Shown: piece by piece, positions 7,566 to 16,068 of the stretch
How positions within the stretch are numbered: the stretch's first letter is position 1
How the letters are laid out: each line of letters opens with the position of its first letter
Assembly: GCA_037447605.1 (NCBI GenBank)
Contig: CM074812.1
Location: 1,386,031 to 1,408,530 of the forward strand
Direction: 5' to 3'
Origin: Zygnema circumcarinatum
Lineage: Eukaryota > Streptophyta > Zygnematophyceae > Zygnematales > Zygnemataceae
DNA length: 22,500 nucleotides
The notes under the pieces: model-generated
Told to the model about the DNA's origin: nothing
The model's database searches: none
Seen by the model: only the letters and a program-made list of their open reading frames with translations
Made by a program: the position numbers and the translations under genes

Positions 7566-9736
7566 CTAGCTAAGCTCCCCATAATTCTCCGCCATGGCTA
7601 TGTAAGCTGTTAGCGCTTGCTGCAGCTTCCTTAGCCGTTCCCTTTCCGTCCCCTCCCCCGACCAATAGTGGCGTACTCGCCGGCCATGGTGGCCGGCGAG
7701 CTCCTTCATGGGGACGAGAGCAATCTGCTCCTTGTAGCGGCTGGCTATGGCGTTCAGCCTCCCCTGCTCCCACGGTCTTGCAATGTCGAACTTTCCACTA
7801 GGATCGTTGTACCATTCGTCCAAAAACTGCATTCAAACCCCAAATTTCGAAGGTTAATTATGGAATCTGTGTAGATTATGGTCATCTGTTTATTGGGGTT
7901 AACCCCTCCAATGTGCTGAATATGTCAGTGAGGAAAAAATCTACCTTGTGGGTGGCAGTGGAATTTCGGAGAAGGAAGACTCCCGTGTTGATGAAACCCA
8001 GTTCGCAAGTTTCACTTCCTTGGTCTGGAAAAAACTCCACGACGCCTTCCGGGAACTTTCCAGCACATGCGCCTTCTTCGCTGTCTCCATTCCTTGGAAA
8101 GAGGCCGATGACGTCATCGTCCGAGTCTGGAGGCTGAAGGAGCTTTCTTGGGTCTTGAGGAAACCACGTTTGATTCTCCAAATCTACTCCGTAGTCGGCT
8201 TCAAGCCATTTGAAATAGTCCTAAAGACACACACACTTTCTTCACTTTAAGAAGAAAGAAAATTGTGCATCTTATACTGTGTGGGATCTTTTTCTAAGCG
8301 AGTGAGGCCACTTCTTGGATCAGCGCAGTTCGAAATAAAGTACTGACAAATGGTGGTATGTATGAGAGTGGCACCTTCGAGGTAAGTTCTGAAAGCCAAG
8401 ATTCAACGGAGAGGCTGTGCTCGTCCATTCGGAAGTATGCGTCGGAGTCGAGGAAGAAGGCCCACTTGCAGCAGCACTGCAGCTGCTCCTGGAGGAGGCG
8501 GATCTGGGGCAAATGAAGCGCTGTTGTCAGCGAGGGAGAGGGAGAGGGAGAGGGAGAGGGAGAGGGAGAGGGAGAGGGAGAGGGAGAGAGGGGGGAGAGA
8601 AACGATGCGATAGATGGGAGCATGAAAAGAAGCATTTGGTGTCACCTTCTTCCATGCGGGAGCCAACCTCCTCTCATCATGAAATTTTTCTCCCGAGCTC
8701 ATTACGTAGCGGTAGCCATGCCGCCGAGCGTACCCTCTGCTTCCACCATGCATCAGCGCGCACCATGTCATTTAACTCTAGGAAAGACTACAACATGGCT
8801 CATACAAACCAGCCACTTCTCTTCTTGGTAGACTCCAAATTCTCCTCCCCCAACCTCCCAAACCTTTTTCCTTTTCCGCCCTCCTTTCCGCCCTCCACTC
8901 TCACATGCGACTCTAGCGACTTCAACTACTATTCACATGCATAAACTGTGACTACATCGCTATCCTTCACCATGTTGTTCAGTATTAACTAGTTCACACA
9001 TTTCGAACATGTGAAACAATGCAGCCAAACCCACCGGTTAATGATCCGGGACGCCGTCCAATAGGGGAGGTCCCTTTGGCCCTCCTCAAAGGCCTCCAGT
9101 CCGTCGTAGTGCAGTGAGCGGTCGTCTAACTGCACAATGCAACCGCCCGAATGCCGCTCCCGCCGCTGCATGCACAGCCATGCACGTCCTGCGATCTGCT
9201 GTTAGTATGGCATTACATTTCCCTTTCCGGGGGGGGGGGAGGGAAGAGGGGATGGGTTAGGAGGCGGGGTAGGAGGAGAGGGGAGGGAGGGAGAGGACGA
9301 GGGAGGGAGAGAGAAAGGAGAGGGAGGAGGAGGAGAAGGGGAGAAGGAAAGGAGGAGGATAGATATGGGAAAAGGGAGGGGGGGAGAGGGAAATGGAGGG
9401 GTGAGAAGGAAATGGAAGGGAAGTAGGGAGGGGGGCGAGGCTGGAATATAGATGTGCTGGAGAGTGAGAGACAAGGAAGGAAAAGGAAGAGAGAGCGAGC
9501 GTGCGAGAGAGAGATAGAGAGAGAAGCAGAGGCCTTGCCTGCTCGTGGCGCCGGTCCTTTATGACGACAGAGTTCCCGTCCCTTAGAATCTCGCTGAGGT
9601 CCGACACCCAGAGCCGCGTCTTCCTCGTGGTTTCCACCTCCCCTCCAAGCACGTTCCTGCCCTCCTCGCCGGACACAGCCGCCGCTACGGTCACACCCCA
9701 TGCAAGCAGCAGCGCTGCTATCCGCACACCAATCAT
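7566..9736 (-). CDS. Secretory-pathway glycosyltransferase, GT34 (GMA12/MNN10)-like
   Basis: Six exons on the minus strand: 9736-9539, 9165-9035, 8736-8646, 8503-8375, 8220-7945, 7826-7566, giving 361 aa with frame kept throughout. Residues 1-22 are a signal peptide or anchor (hydrophobic, ending AAAVSG). YARRHGYRY at about 112-120 followed by PAWKK (about 136-140) is the acceptor-side pattern of GT34-type enzymes. The metal/nucleotide-sugar motif is D159-S-D161 after WAFFL. INTGVFLLRNS at 260-270 matches the family's NAG-FL-RN segment. The C-terminal WEQGRLNAIA helix is also typical. It likely acts in the ER/Golgi lumen on a glycan; substrate unknown. Intron 1 has a GC donor (CAG|GCAAGG) and an ideal TACTAAC branch site. 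The AACCG|GTGGGT donor of exon 2 was preferred because it restores the YARRHGY frame. Family assignment is moderate, since the protein is shorter than plant xylosyltransferases. Confidence 0.85.
8529..8595. repeat. (GAGGGA)n microsatellite in glycosyltransferase intron 3
   Basis: About ten near-perfect GAGGGA hexamers, antisense to the gene. The same hexamer recurs at 1-45, 19379-19460 and, as CTCCCT, at 20170-20272. Confidence 0.95.
9228..9530. repeat. Purine-rich repeat in glycosyltransferase intron 1
   Basis: About 300 bases of G9, GGAGGG, GGGAGA and GAGAGA variants filling most of the 373-base first intron. On the sense strand this is a long CT tract placed soon after the unusual GC donor. 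Confidence 0.9.
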
Positions 9737-9793
9737 GATTTCCTATGAGGCCTAATTTCAACAGGACACTAAGGAGGTTTGGGGAATATTTTC

Positions 9794-10044
9794 TCCTGTT
9801 CTCTCTCCCTTTATCTCCCTCTCTCTTTCTCTATCTCTCTCTCCTTCTCCTTCTCCCCCTCCCTGTCCCAGTCCCTCTCACTATCCCTGTCTCTCTAACT
9901 CGCCCTGTCCCTCCCACTCCCTGTCTCTGTCCTCTCCGTCTCTCCCTCCTCTCCCTCTCCCACTCTCTCTCCCTGTCCCTCCCGCTCCCTGTCTCTCTCT
10001 CCCTCCCTCTCCCCACCTGCCTCTCCCTCCCTCTCCCTCCCCCA
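9794..10044. repeat. CT-rich tract upstream of the glycosyltransferase
   Basis: About 250 bases of TCTCTC, CCTGTC and CTCCCT variants starting 58 bases upstream of the glycosyltransferase start codon. In that gene's sense direction it is purine-rich. The embedded CCTGTCTCTCT pattern gives weak higher-order periodicity. Confidence 0.85.
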
Positions 10045-10203
10045 GCTATTCCGCAGCGCCACTTTCCCGCCGACGAAGAGATCCGTCAGCCCCGTCACGG
10101 TCCAGTGGTCGTCCGTCCGTGCGTCCGTACAATGTCCTGCAAAAAAGTACCTGAAGAACCTGTCAAGCCGCTCGCCGACAAACGAACCGTTACCTTCCTG
10201 GCT
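10040..10203 (-). pseudogene. Possible orphan or duplicated exon (minus strand)
   Basis: On the minus strand the segment reads FVGERLDRFFR, then a TTTTTTGCAG acceptor-like sequence at 10137-10146, then HWTVTGLTDLFVGGKVALR. The pattern of W, V, DL and V-ALR resembles the glycosyltransferase first-exon stretch LWVSDLSEILRDGNSVVIKD, 400 bases away. This suggests a remnant of a tandem copy or an upstream exon of an unrecognised gene. No start codon, partner exon or stop can be fixed, and the similarity is by eye only. Confidence 0.25.
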
Positions 10204-11013
10204 TCTTCCTCCTTGTCCATTTACTAAAGACAAACAAATGTGATAATGTAGAAAGAAACCACTCCAGGTGAGCCGCGTTTCAAGGACTTTGTGACTGTCG
10301 TGTAGCCTCTGTTTGGAATTAGAGACCACTTATTTGTCGTCTTGCCGGTTTAGTTTTTTTGGAGTTTAGCATTGGCCACTGCGGCCGTTTCTTCCCCTTT
10401 GGTCTCTCTGAAGATAATGCCAAAAATGTAGGAACATAATTGCTCTGTTCGCGAAAGTGTCCGACACCTGGCAGCTGCTGGCGACGCGAGTCCAGTTTGA
10501 CTCGTCATTATCTTGGCTTTGTTCGTGCAGATTTGACTCACTATGGAATCCAATCAAATTTCGCCACGTATAATATTTCTCACTTTTTCCATTGGCTTTT
10601 TAATCCACGTGGCGCTACCTCGCTGGATCCAGGGGCCTCTGTACCAACTAACAGTACATTTTTTTGTTTTTTTGGAAGAGTGATCCAGTCATTATCCGCC
10701 AGGTGTCGTTTCCGAAGGGCTTCAAGTCGGCCGGTTGGTACAGTACGGCAGCTGGCAGGGTCGGGCGGGAAATTTTGTCGTATGTCTCAGGGAGGCGACT
10801 CCGTGGCCGTACCTCGACAGCGAATGTCGAACCTTCACCAGTGTGAGGGACCGGAGCAAGACCAGCCAGTGGTGAGGCGCCACGTGGCAACGATTTGCCT
10901 TTGACGCGCGTCCGAGGTTGCCGCACGTCCCTCCAAGCCCAGAGGCGCTTAGGGACGAGGGGCCGTACTATATGTACGGATAGTCATACGGTATCCGTAC
11001 GATTAGGGCAAAT

Positions 11014-11034
11014 CATGGTGCATGAAGCACCATG
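11014..11034. repeat. Inverted repeat, 8-bp arms
   Basis: CATGGTGC at 11014-11021 and GCACCATG at 11027-11034 with a 5-base loop. It follows a smaller inverted repeat CCGTAC/GTACGG at 10963-10979 and the words GTATCCGTACG. Confidence 0.7.
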
Positions 11035-11156
11035 GTAGCTTTAGCACTCGCAACACTAACATGGTTCAAGAGTTTGCATCAACTTTTAAAGCCGTGTTGT
11101 TAAGCCAACAACTAGAGTTATGTACATATGAAAATATAGCCATCGTTAGTACAAAA

Positions 11157-11199
11157 GCAATTCACTTTACATTTTTTTAGGGTTTTTAGAGTGAATTGC
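11157..11199. repeat. Inverted repeat with telomere-like loop
   Basis: GCAATTCACT at 11157-11166 is the exact reverse complement of 11190-11199. The 23-base loop carries TTTAGGGTTTTTAG at about 11176-11189. The perfect 10-bp arms are clear; any role as hairpin, terminator or small element is unknown. Confidence 0.7.
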
Positions 11200-11433
11200 G
11201 CCAAGGCTTTTCAGAGGCTTTTATGGTATTTACAGGTTATCCCCTTAAGTCAATCTCAAACTGTCCGTGCTTAAGCTATTTACGATGTTTAGGGGTTTTC
11301 CCGTGTTTGAAAGGCCTAACGATAAGCCCTAATGTAACAGTACGGTGCAGGGTAAGTGTATGACTTCATGTTTATACCCGCGGTTGCCTTTCAAGGGTTT
11401 AAGCACGCAATTAGTCCAGATCAATAGGGCGTG

Positions 11434-11540
11434 TCAGACTTAACAAAATGTTACGAATATCGAGTTTTTAGTATTACGAGAATCGAGGTTACTAAGTACT
11501 AAAAATCATCGCGCCCCCGAACCTAAACCGAACCGAACGG
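11434..11540 (+). repeat. Dispersed repeat, copy B
   Basis: Shares CAGACTT(A/G)ACAAAAT, TTACGA and TTTTTAGTA in the same order with 3661-3704, and an AACCGAACCGAAC block that lies on the other side of the shared core compared with copy A. This fits a diverged transposable-element family or a rearranged duplicate. Confidence 0.55.
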
Positions 11541-12196
11541 AAGTCAACTGTACTAAGTCAACGGGTCAATTGAGCTTGGCCGATTTGGGACACTTGTCAA
11601 GGCCTTGTTGTTCGTACAATATTGGTCTGTCAGATTACGCGGCCCGGGTTCCTGCTGTCGATTGTCGTACAATTCCACGTGGCAGTCTATCATTGCTAGT
11701 TGTCCAAAAAGACCGGCCTTGTCCAGGATTCGCGCTAGACCACAAGCGTGTAAGGAATGATGACGTGGACAGGCAACACGTGTGTCACGTGGACGCACGC
11801 GGGCCGCCGGCCCGCCGACGAACGGCGAACACGTACTTTGAGGCAGCTGAGCCTGGTCGGGAAAATTTGTCGCTTCTGTGGGGTTTCCATTCAGCCTGGA
11901 ACCATTCATGGTTCGCATGTTTGGCAACAACCACAGCAACAAACGTGCTAGCGGCCGGGGTGCTAGCTAGCGGGCTTAGTTGTTGGCGTCGCCATCGCGA
12001 GACCCATGTGCCACATTGCTCCTCTCATGTTGGAACATGCCGCGAGGAAGCTTCTAGAAGGGTAGGAAACCCAGGCCCTACGACGGCCGTCCACGACCGT
12101 CACCCTTTCGCCGGCCGTTTCGTCGGCCGGTTGTCCACTAAAAACGACAAACGTTCCCGCCAGGAGCACAGCGGGCTGGATGTACGGTCAACCGGC

Positions 12197-12202
12197 TATA
12201 AA
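12197..12202 (+). promoter_or_regulatory. TATA box (TATAAA)
   Basis: GGCTATAAACCC lies in GC-rich surroundings 136 bases before the ATG at 12333, with CCACGTGG nearby at 12272-12279. Placement fits a core promoter for a plus-strand transcript. Confidence 0.4.
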
Positions 12203-12332
12203 CCCGCCGGCTCTCCCCCCGTCGCCGGCCGAAACCCTATCGACGTGGAGCGTCGAGGGCCGTGGATTCGTCCACGTGGCTGGTACGCGCACGGCACAGC
12301 TTGATATGTGTCCCTAGCGCTGCTACCAAAGG

Positions 12333-12461
12333 ATGGGGATGGAACTGCCTGCGGGCCGCCATGGCTCGAGCTCGCGTCTGCCGCCAGCTCCCCTCGGAAG
12401 CCGACCGGTGGAAGGCCGAGAACGATGTGTGGCCGCGCCGCACACACTACCGCTGGTGAAG
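12333..12461 (+). CDS. Candidate first exon, product unknown
   Basis: ATG (A at -3, G at +4) opens a 43-codon frame that ends exactly at a donor-like AAG|GTACGC. The predicted peptide is rich in Pro, Arg, Gly and Ala, with one early acidic residue, somewhat like an organelle-targeting sequence. It sits behind the TATA box at 12197. No downstream exon is recognisable; the next plausible acceptor is TTTTACAG at 14098-14105, followed by only 17 codons before a stop. It could be a non-functional or non-coding transcript. Confidence 0.2.
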
Positions 12462-12530
12462 GTACGCCTCCCTCCTGCTCTCCCTTTCCCTCTCACCCTC
12501 CCCTCCCCTCGTGCCTCCCTCCCTCCCTAA

Positions 12531-12932
12531 CTGCCTGCCTCCGCCCTGCTTGCCTGCCTGCATGCCTGCATACCTGCATACTTTCGTGCCTGCATGCCTG
12601 CATCCCCTGTGTGCCTGTATCCTTGCATCCCTGCATGCCTGCATGCCTGCATACCTGCGTGCCTGCATGCCTGCATGCCATCCTTGCTTCTCTGCATGCC
12701 TGCTTGCCTGTATCCCTGCATGCCTGCATGCCTGCATGCCATCCCTGCGTACCTGCATGCCTGCATACCTGCATGTCTACGTGCCTGCATGCCTGCGTAC
12801 CTGCATGCCTGCATGCCTGTATCCCCTGCGTGCCTGCATCCCTACATCCCTGCATACCTGTGTGCCATCCCTGCTTGTCTCCATGCCTGCTTGCCTGCAT
12901 CCCTGCATGCCTGCATGCCACCCTGCCTGCCT
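12531..12932. repeat. TGCCTGCA tandem array
   Basis: About 400 bases built from the 8-base unit TGCCTGCA with variants (TACCTGCA, TCCCTGCA, TGCCTGTA). Longer blocks recur in it, for example the CATGCCATCC junction at about 12674 and 12736, pointing to higher-order duplication. Because 8 is not a multiple of 3, all frames cycle through the same residues and long Cys/Leu/Pro/Ala frames appear. These are not genes. Confidence 0.9.
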
Positions 12933-14055
12933 CTCCTTTCCCTCACATCTTTTTCTCTCGTCCCTCTTTCTATCTCATCCCTCTCCCACTCTCAATCTCT
13001 TTCTACCTCCCTATGTCCCTTATTTGCTCTCTCCCCTCCGTTTTCTCTCCCTCTGTGTTCTACTCCCGTAACTGTTTTTTTCTGCGTACTGTCTGAAACT
13101 CCCTTTCCTTGTCTTCGTCGCTCCCTCTCCCTATCTTTCTTTCCCTCTCTCTATCTCTTACCCTCCTTCCTTCCCCCTTTATGTTCACCCCCTCACTCGC
13201 CCTCCCCCTCTCCAGCTTTCCTTCTCTTATCTTCCCCCCGCTGTTCTCCCACTCTATTCCCCTTATTTTAATCCCTCCCTCCCTCCCCTCTCCACTATCA
13301 CTCTCTCTGTCCCCCTCCCTTTCTCCCTCTCCATTTGTTCCCCCCATCCCCTCTCGCTCCCAAAGGATGATGTAGCTGCGGTTATCAGAGAATATACGGT
13401 ATTAGCATTTGCTTCCAAATGTTTTTCCATTTAAATATTTCAACAATAAAATCCGTTGTTATTTGTAACTTGAAAACCTTTATACAACGCAGCAAAAAAA
13501 AACGAGAAACAAATAAACCATAAACCAACCATTTTTTTTGGTTATCAACCTTTTTGTGGGTCTGAAGTCTGCGTTTATATTGGGCATAAAACTGGTGTTA
13601 AACCTCCCACCCTCCGTCTCTTCTCAATCTCCCTGTCTACCCCCCTTCATCCTTTTTGTTTTCTTGTTTTTCTCGGTAGCCCCCCCACTCCCTCTCCCTC
13701 TCCCGTTCCCCCTTCCCGTTTTCTCTCCCCTTCTCCCTCTTTCTCCTTCTCTCCTCCTCTCCTTACTCCTCTCCCCATCCTCCTTTTGTCTCGTCCCCTC
13801 AGCTTTCCCTCTCTCACTCAGTTTTTCGTGGCTGCCCCTTCTCCTTCTCCCTCTCTTTGCATCCCCACTCTCTCTCTCCCTAAGCTCCGTCTCTTTTCCT
13901 ACCCCCCCTCTCTTCCTCGTTCTCTGTTTAGCATCTCGGCGACTCTCTCTCTCCTCTCCAACCCCTCTCCCACTCTCCCTTGCTCCCTTTCACCCTTACC
14001 CACTTTCTATCCTCTTCTCCCTCCTCTCCCTCCCTCCCTCTTGTCTCTCCCTTGA
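12933..14055. repeat. CT-rich low-complexity region
   Basis: Pyrimidine-rich DNA (CTCTCC, CCCTTT, TTCTCC variants) with an ordinary AT-rich gap at about 13370-13600. It ends in a short GAGAGAGAG at 14055. No gene is visible; the long plus-strand Ser/Leu/Pro frames reflect the composition. Confidence 0.8.
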
Positions 14056-14224
14056 GAGAGAGAACTTCTTATCAAGTTTAAACATCGAATAAATTACTTT
14101 TACAGATGTTGTCTTATTTTAGAGGTGGCGAGCGATCATTGCATGATAGCAGGCTATGATGTGCAACCAGAGTAGGAAATATGGGCCACAATCCTCGGAA
14201 AATTTTGATGTAAATCTCCTTTAA

Positions 14225-14410
14225 TTAAAGAGAGGCGTGATTAGCATCTGTGGGATCAAGGATGTTCGAGTCTTCCACCACTCCCCACAGATCTCTCGCC
14301 TTCAAGAAACACTCTACCCTGAATGACCAAATACTAAAAATTTTCCAATTAAACTTGTCAACGATATAGTTTTGTGAGTTCATATCCTGTTCAACTTCAT
14401 AGTCAGTCAT
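14225..14410 (-). pseudogene. Ty1/copia gag N-terminal fragment
   Basis: The minus strand encodes 61 residues including KFNWKIFSIWSF, followed by CFLKARDLWGVVE. This is the hallmark start of plant copia gag polyproteins (family form KFDG-N-WKF...LKA-DLW-VV). The frame stops after the fragment. The next part of gag is found on the opposite strand at 14450-14658, so the element is broken by an inversion as well as truncated. No LTR, protease, integrase or reverse transcriptase is seen. Confidence 0.7.
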
Positions 14411-14449
14411 ATAGAAAAGGCAAGTTTTGAATCACAGAAGCAAAACAAA

Positions 14450-14658
14450 AGAGTTCACAAAATGTGTCAAAATCTGGATGATTCACAATTGAAGAACATC
14501 AAAAGAGAGGCCGCCTCGAAGGCAGCATGGGAGAAGCACATCTATCTTCAGCAGATCAAGATCTGACAAAATCGTTGTTGCGGAGGAAGAAGTTCATCGA
14601 CGTGAAGATAGACAAGCATGTCCTGACATGTCCCAAGCTCCAAGGCAGCTCAACATAA
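14450..14658 (+). pseudogene. Ty1/copia gag middle fragment, frameshifted
   Basis: The plus strand reads CQNLDDSQLKNIKREAASK followed by AAWEKHIYLQQ, then in another frame DLTKSLLRRKKFIDVKI. This matches the gag stretch in which a conserved AW dipeptide precedes a basic LRRK segment. A one-base frameshift lies near 14553-14560, and the second frame ends at the stop 14656-14658. In an intact element this part would follow the fragment at 14225-14410 on the same strand; here it lies on the opposite strand. Confidence 0.65.
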
Positions 14659-15210
14659 TCAATTCAATTCTTGCACGGCCTGCTTTATGTCTTGTTTGAG
14701 TGCTTCGTTGAGTTTGAATCTTTTCATCTCAGGTTGTAAACTCTTCTGTTGAAGGCTGCCTTTCTTGTATGGCTATTTTTTTTTCAAGATTAACAACTTG
14801 AACCTGTGGAAACAGTTAGTTCGTAGAATTGTTGCTGTTGCAGGCACTTTTGAACCTAAAATGCCGAAGGATCTTTGGGGTTTCCAGGATAGTTAGAATG
14901 TTAGGGTCTCAAGACATTTGGCAAGCTACAAAGAACCAACAGAAGGCGTGCCCAATGCTCAATGCTTGATCATGTTTGAATCCCACCGGATGCAACTCAG
15001 AACTCACCCCACAACTGCCAAGCTTCAAGTCTTTTCAAACAGGAGAAAAAAAAAGCATAGAAAATGAAAAAAATAATTCCTCACATTTGATATCACCCAC
15101 ACAACACTCTACTGTTACAATTTAATCGAACCCCTCCCCTCCTACCCCCCCTCTCCCTCCCCCGCAGGCGGTACGGTACACTTGGCATCTAGGAAAAACC
15201 GTCGAAGCCA
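14659..15210. other. Unassigned sequence beside the gag relic
   Basis: Ordinary-composition DNA with an A-rich patch (15041-15070) and a short CT-rich patch (15130-15165). It may include more decayed retroelement, but no motif or terminal repeat was recognised. Confidence 0.4.
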
Positions 15211-15342
15211 TTGAAGCTTGGCCCCAACATTGGCCCTAACATGGGCCCCAACATTGGCCCAACATTGGCCCAACATTGGCCCCAACATTGGCCCAACATT
15301 GGCCCCAACATTGGCCCAACATTGGCCCCAACATTGGCCCTT
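15211..15342 (+). repeat. Minisatellite of GGCCCCAACATT / GGCCCAACATT units
   Basis: About ten copies of an 11-12 base unit; the 12-base form has one extra C. Alternation of the two lengths shifts the frame between copies. A diverged copy (ACATGGGCCCC) lies near the start. The array is sharply bounded by unique sequence. Confidence 0.9.
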
Positions 15343-16068
15343 GCGAGCCCTCCTTGTGGGAGATGGTCCTCCTCCTTATTGGCCGGCGCGAGGTCTCCCT
15401 CGGGTCGCTCTAGGCTGCAGACTTACTTCCTAGCATTCTCCCAACGACTATGTTGTTCTGAAACCATAGCTCGCCGCAGCTTCTTCCACAACTCGCTAGA
15501 AAAAAATAGTCATGTGAGAGAAACGAGAGCTTTGCCATTCATAGAGTGACTTTTGTCGCTTATCATGGAACGAAGCTTCGCAGCCATCATACCCCACCTG
15601 CTGCCTTATAAAAAGGGAATAGTTTTACACCCAAGTTAGTTCACTATGGTACATATATGGGGATATGGGGATGTCATTGTTGACTTCACACATATGAACC
15701 CCGGATCGGAGGTGCTTCCGCAATGGCAGCCTGACCCGTGCTGACTTTTGCGGAAGAGTTCGCCTCCGTTTCGAGTACATATGCTCCCCTGCATTATAGC
15801 ATATGAAAACGAAAAAAACGACGGAAATAGAAAAAAAAGAAAAAAATGTGGGGGGGGGGGGGGGCTCGTCGAACAGACCCTTTGTTCGTCTTGTGAACTA
15901 AAGGCCAAAAAACGAGATTGCCGAAATCCCCTTCGTAGACTGACTGAATGTGAACACCACCCACTACCACTTTCCTCGTCAAATTTCTTCCAATTTCAAT
16001 GTCGACCCCACCTCGAAAAAGTTCTCCCTCCTTCAACAAATTCAGCTTAGGAAGGTTCAGTTCAGCCT
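15343..16068. other. 3' flank of the MYB gene
   Basis: Downstream of the MYB stop at 16069. 15343-15550 is open on the plus strand for about 70 codons but matches nothing I know. A TATA-like TTATAAAAAGGG occurs at about 15605-15616. 15831-15845 is A-rich and is followed by an uninterrupted run of 14 G at about 15850-15863. No gene is supported. Confidence 0.45.

Larger units (their letters stand above)
10204..12332. promoter_or_regulatory. Gene-poor region rich in G-boxes and inverted repeats, ending in a TATA box
   Basis: CACGTG occurs at 10607, 10881, 11677, 11777, 11786 and 12273, mostly as CCACGTGG. There are several CCGTAC/GTACGG words, two clear inverted repeats, dispersed-repeat copy B, and TATAAA at 12197. 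Reading frames of up to 244 codons exist, but they show no motif, no biased composition and no similarity I recognise. The TATA box plus many G-boxes suggests a plus-strand promoter (inference). Confidence 0.45.

Noticed and set aside
8109-8116. TGACGTCA as a regulatory site
   Set aside because: It lies in a coding exon of the glycosyltransferase over a run of Asp codons, so the match is probably incidental.
9030-9034. Phase-0 donor TGG|GTTTGG three bases further on for glycosyltransferase exon 2
   Set aside because: It leaves exon 3 out of frame with YARRHGYRY; AACCG|GTGGGT at 9035 restores the frame and fits the donor consensus better.
10440-10904. 154-codon plus-strand open frame
   Set aside because: No recognisable motif or biased codon use; overlaps the G-box-rich region and a competing minus-strand frame.
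11570-12304. 244-codon plus-strand open frame
   Set aside because: The region is GC-rich and open in other frames too; it has no recognisable domain, contains several regulatory palindromes and runs over the TATA box.
12531-12932. CRISPR-like array
   Set aside because: The repeat is an 8-base tandem unit with no unique spacers, in a eukaryotic nuclear region.
12308-13271. Cys-rich frames of 186-262 codons resembling a Cys-rich secreted protein
   Set aside because: The Cys pattern is an artefact of the TGCCTGCA array, which gives the same residues in every frame.
15211-15549. Repetitive Gly-Pro-Asn-Ile protein
   Set aside because: Encoded by the 11/12-base minisatellite, whose unit lengths shift the frame; no conserved continuation.
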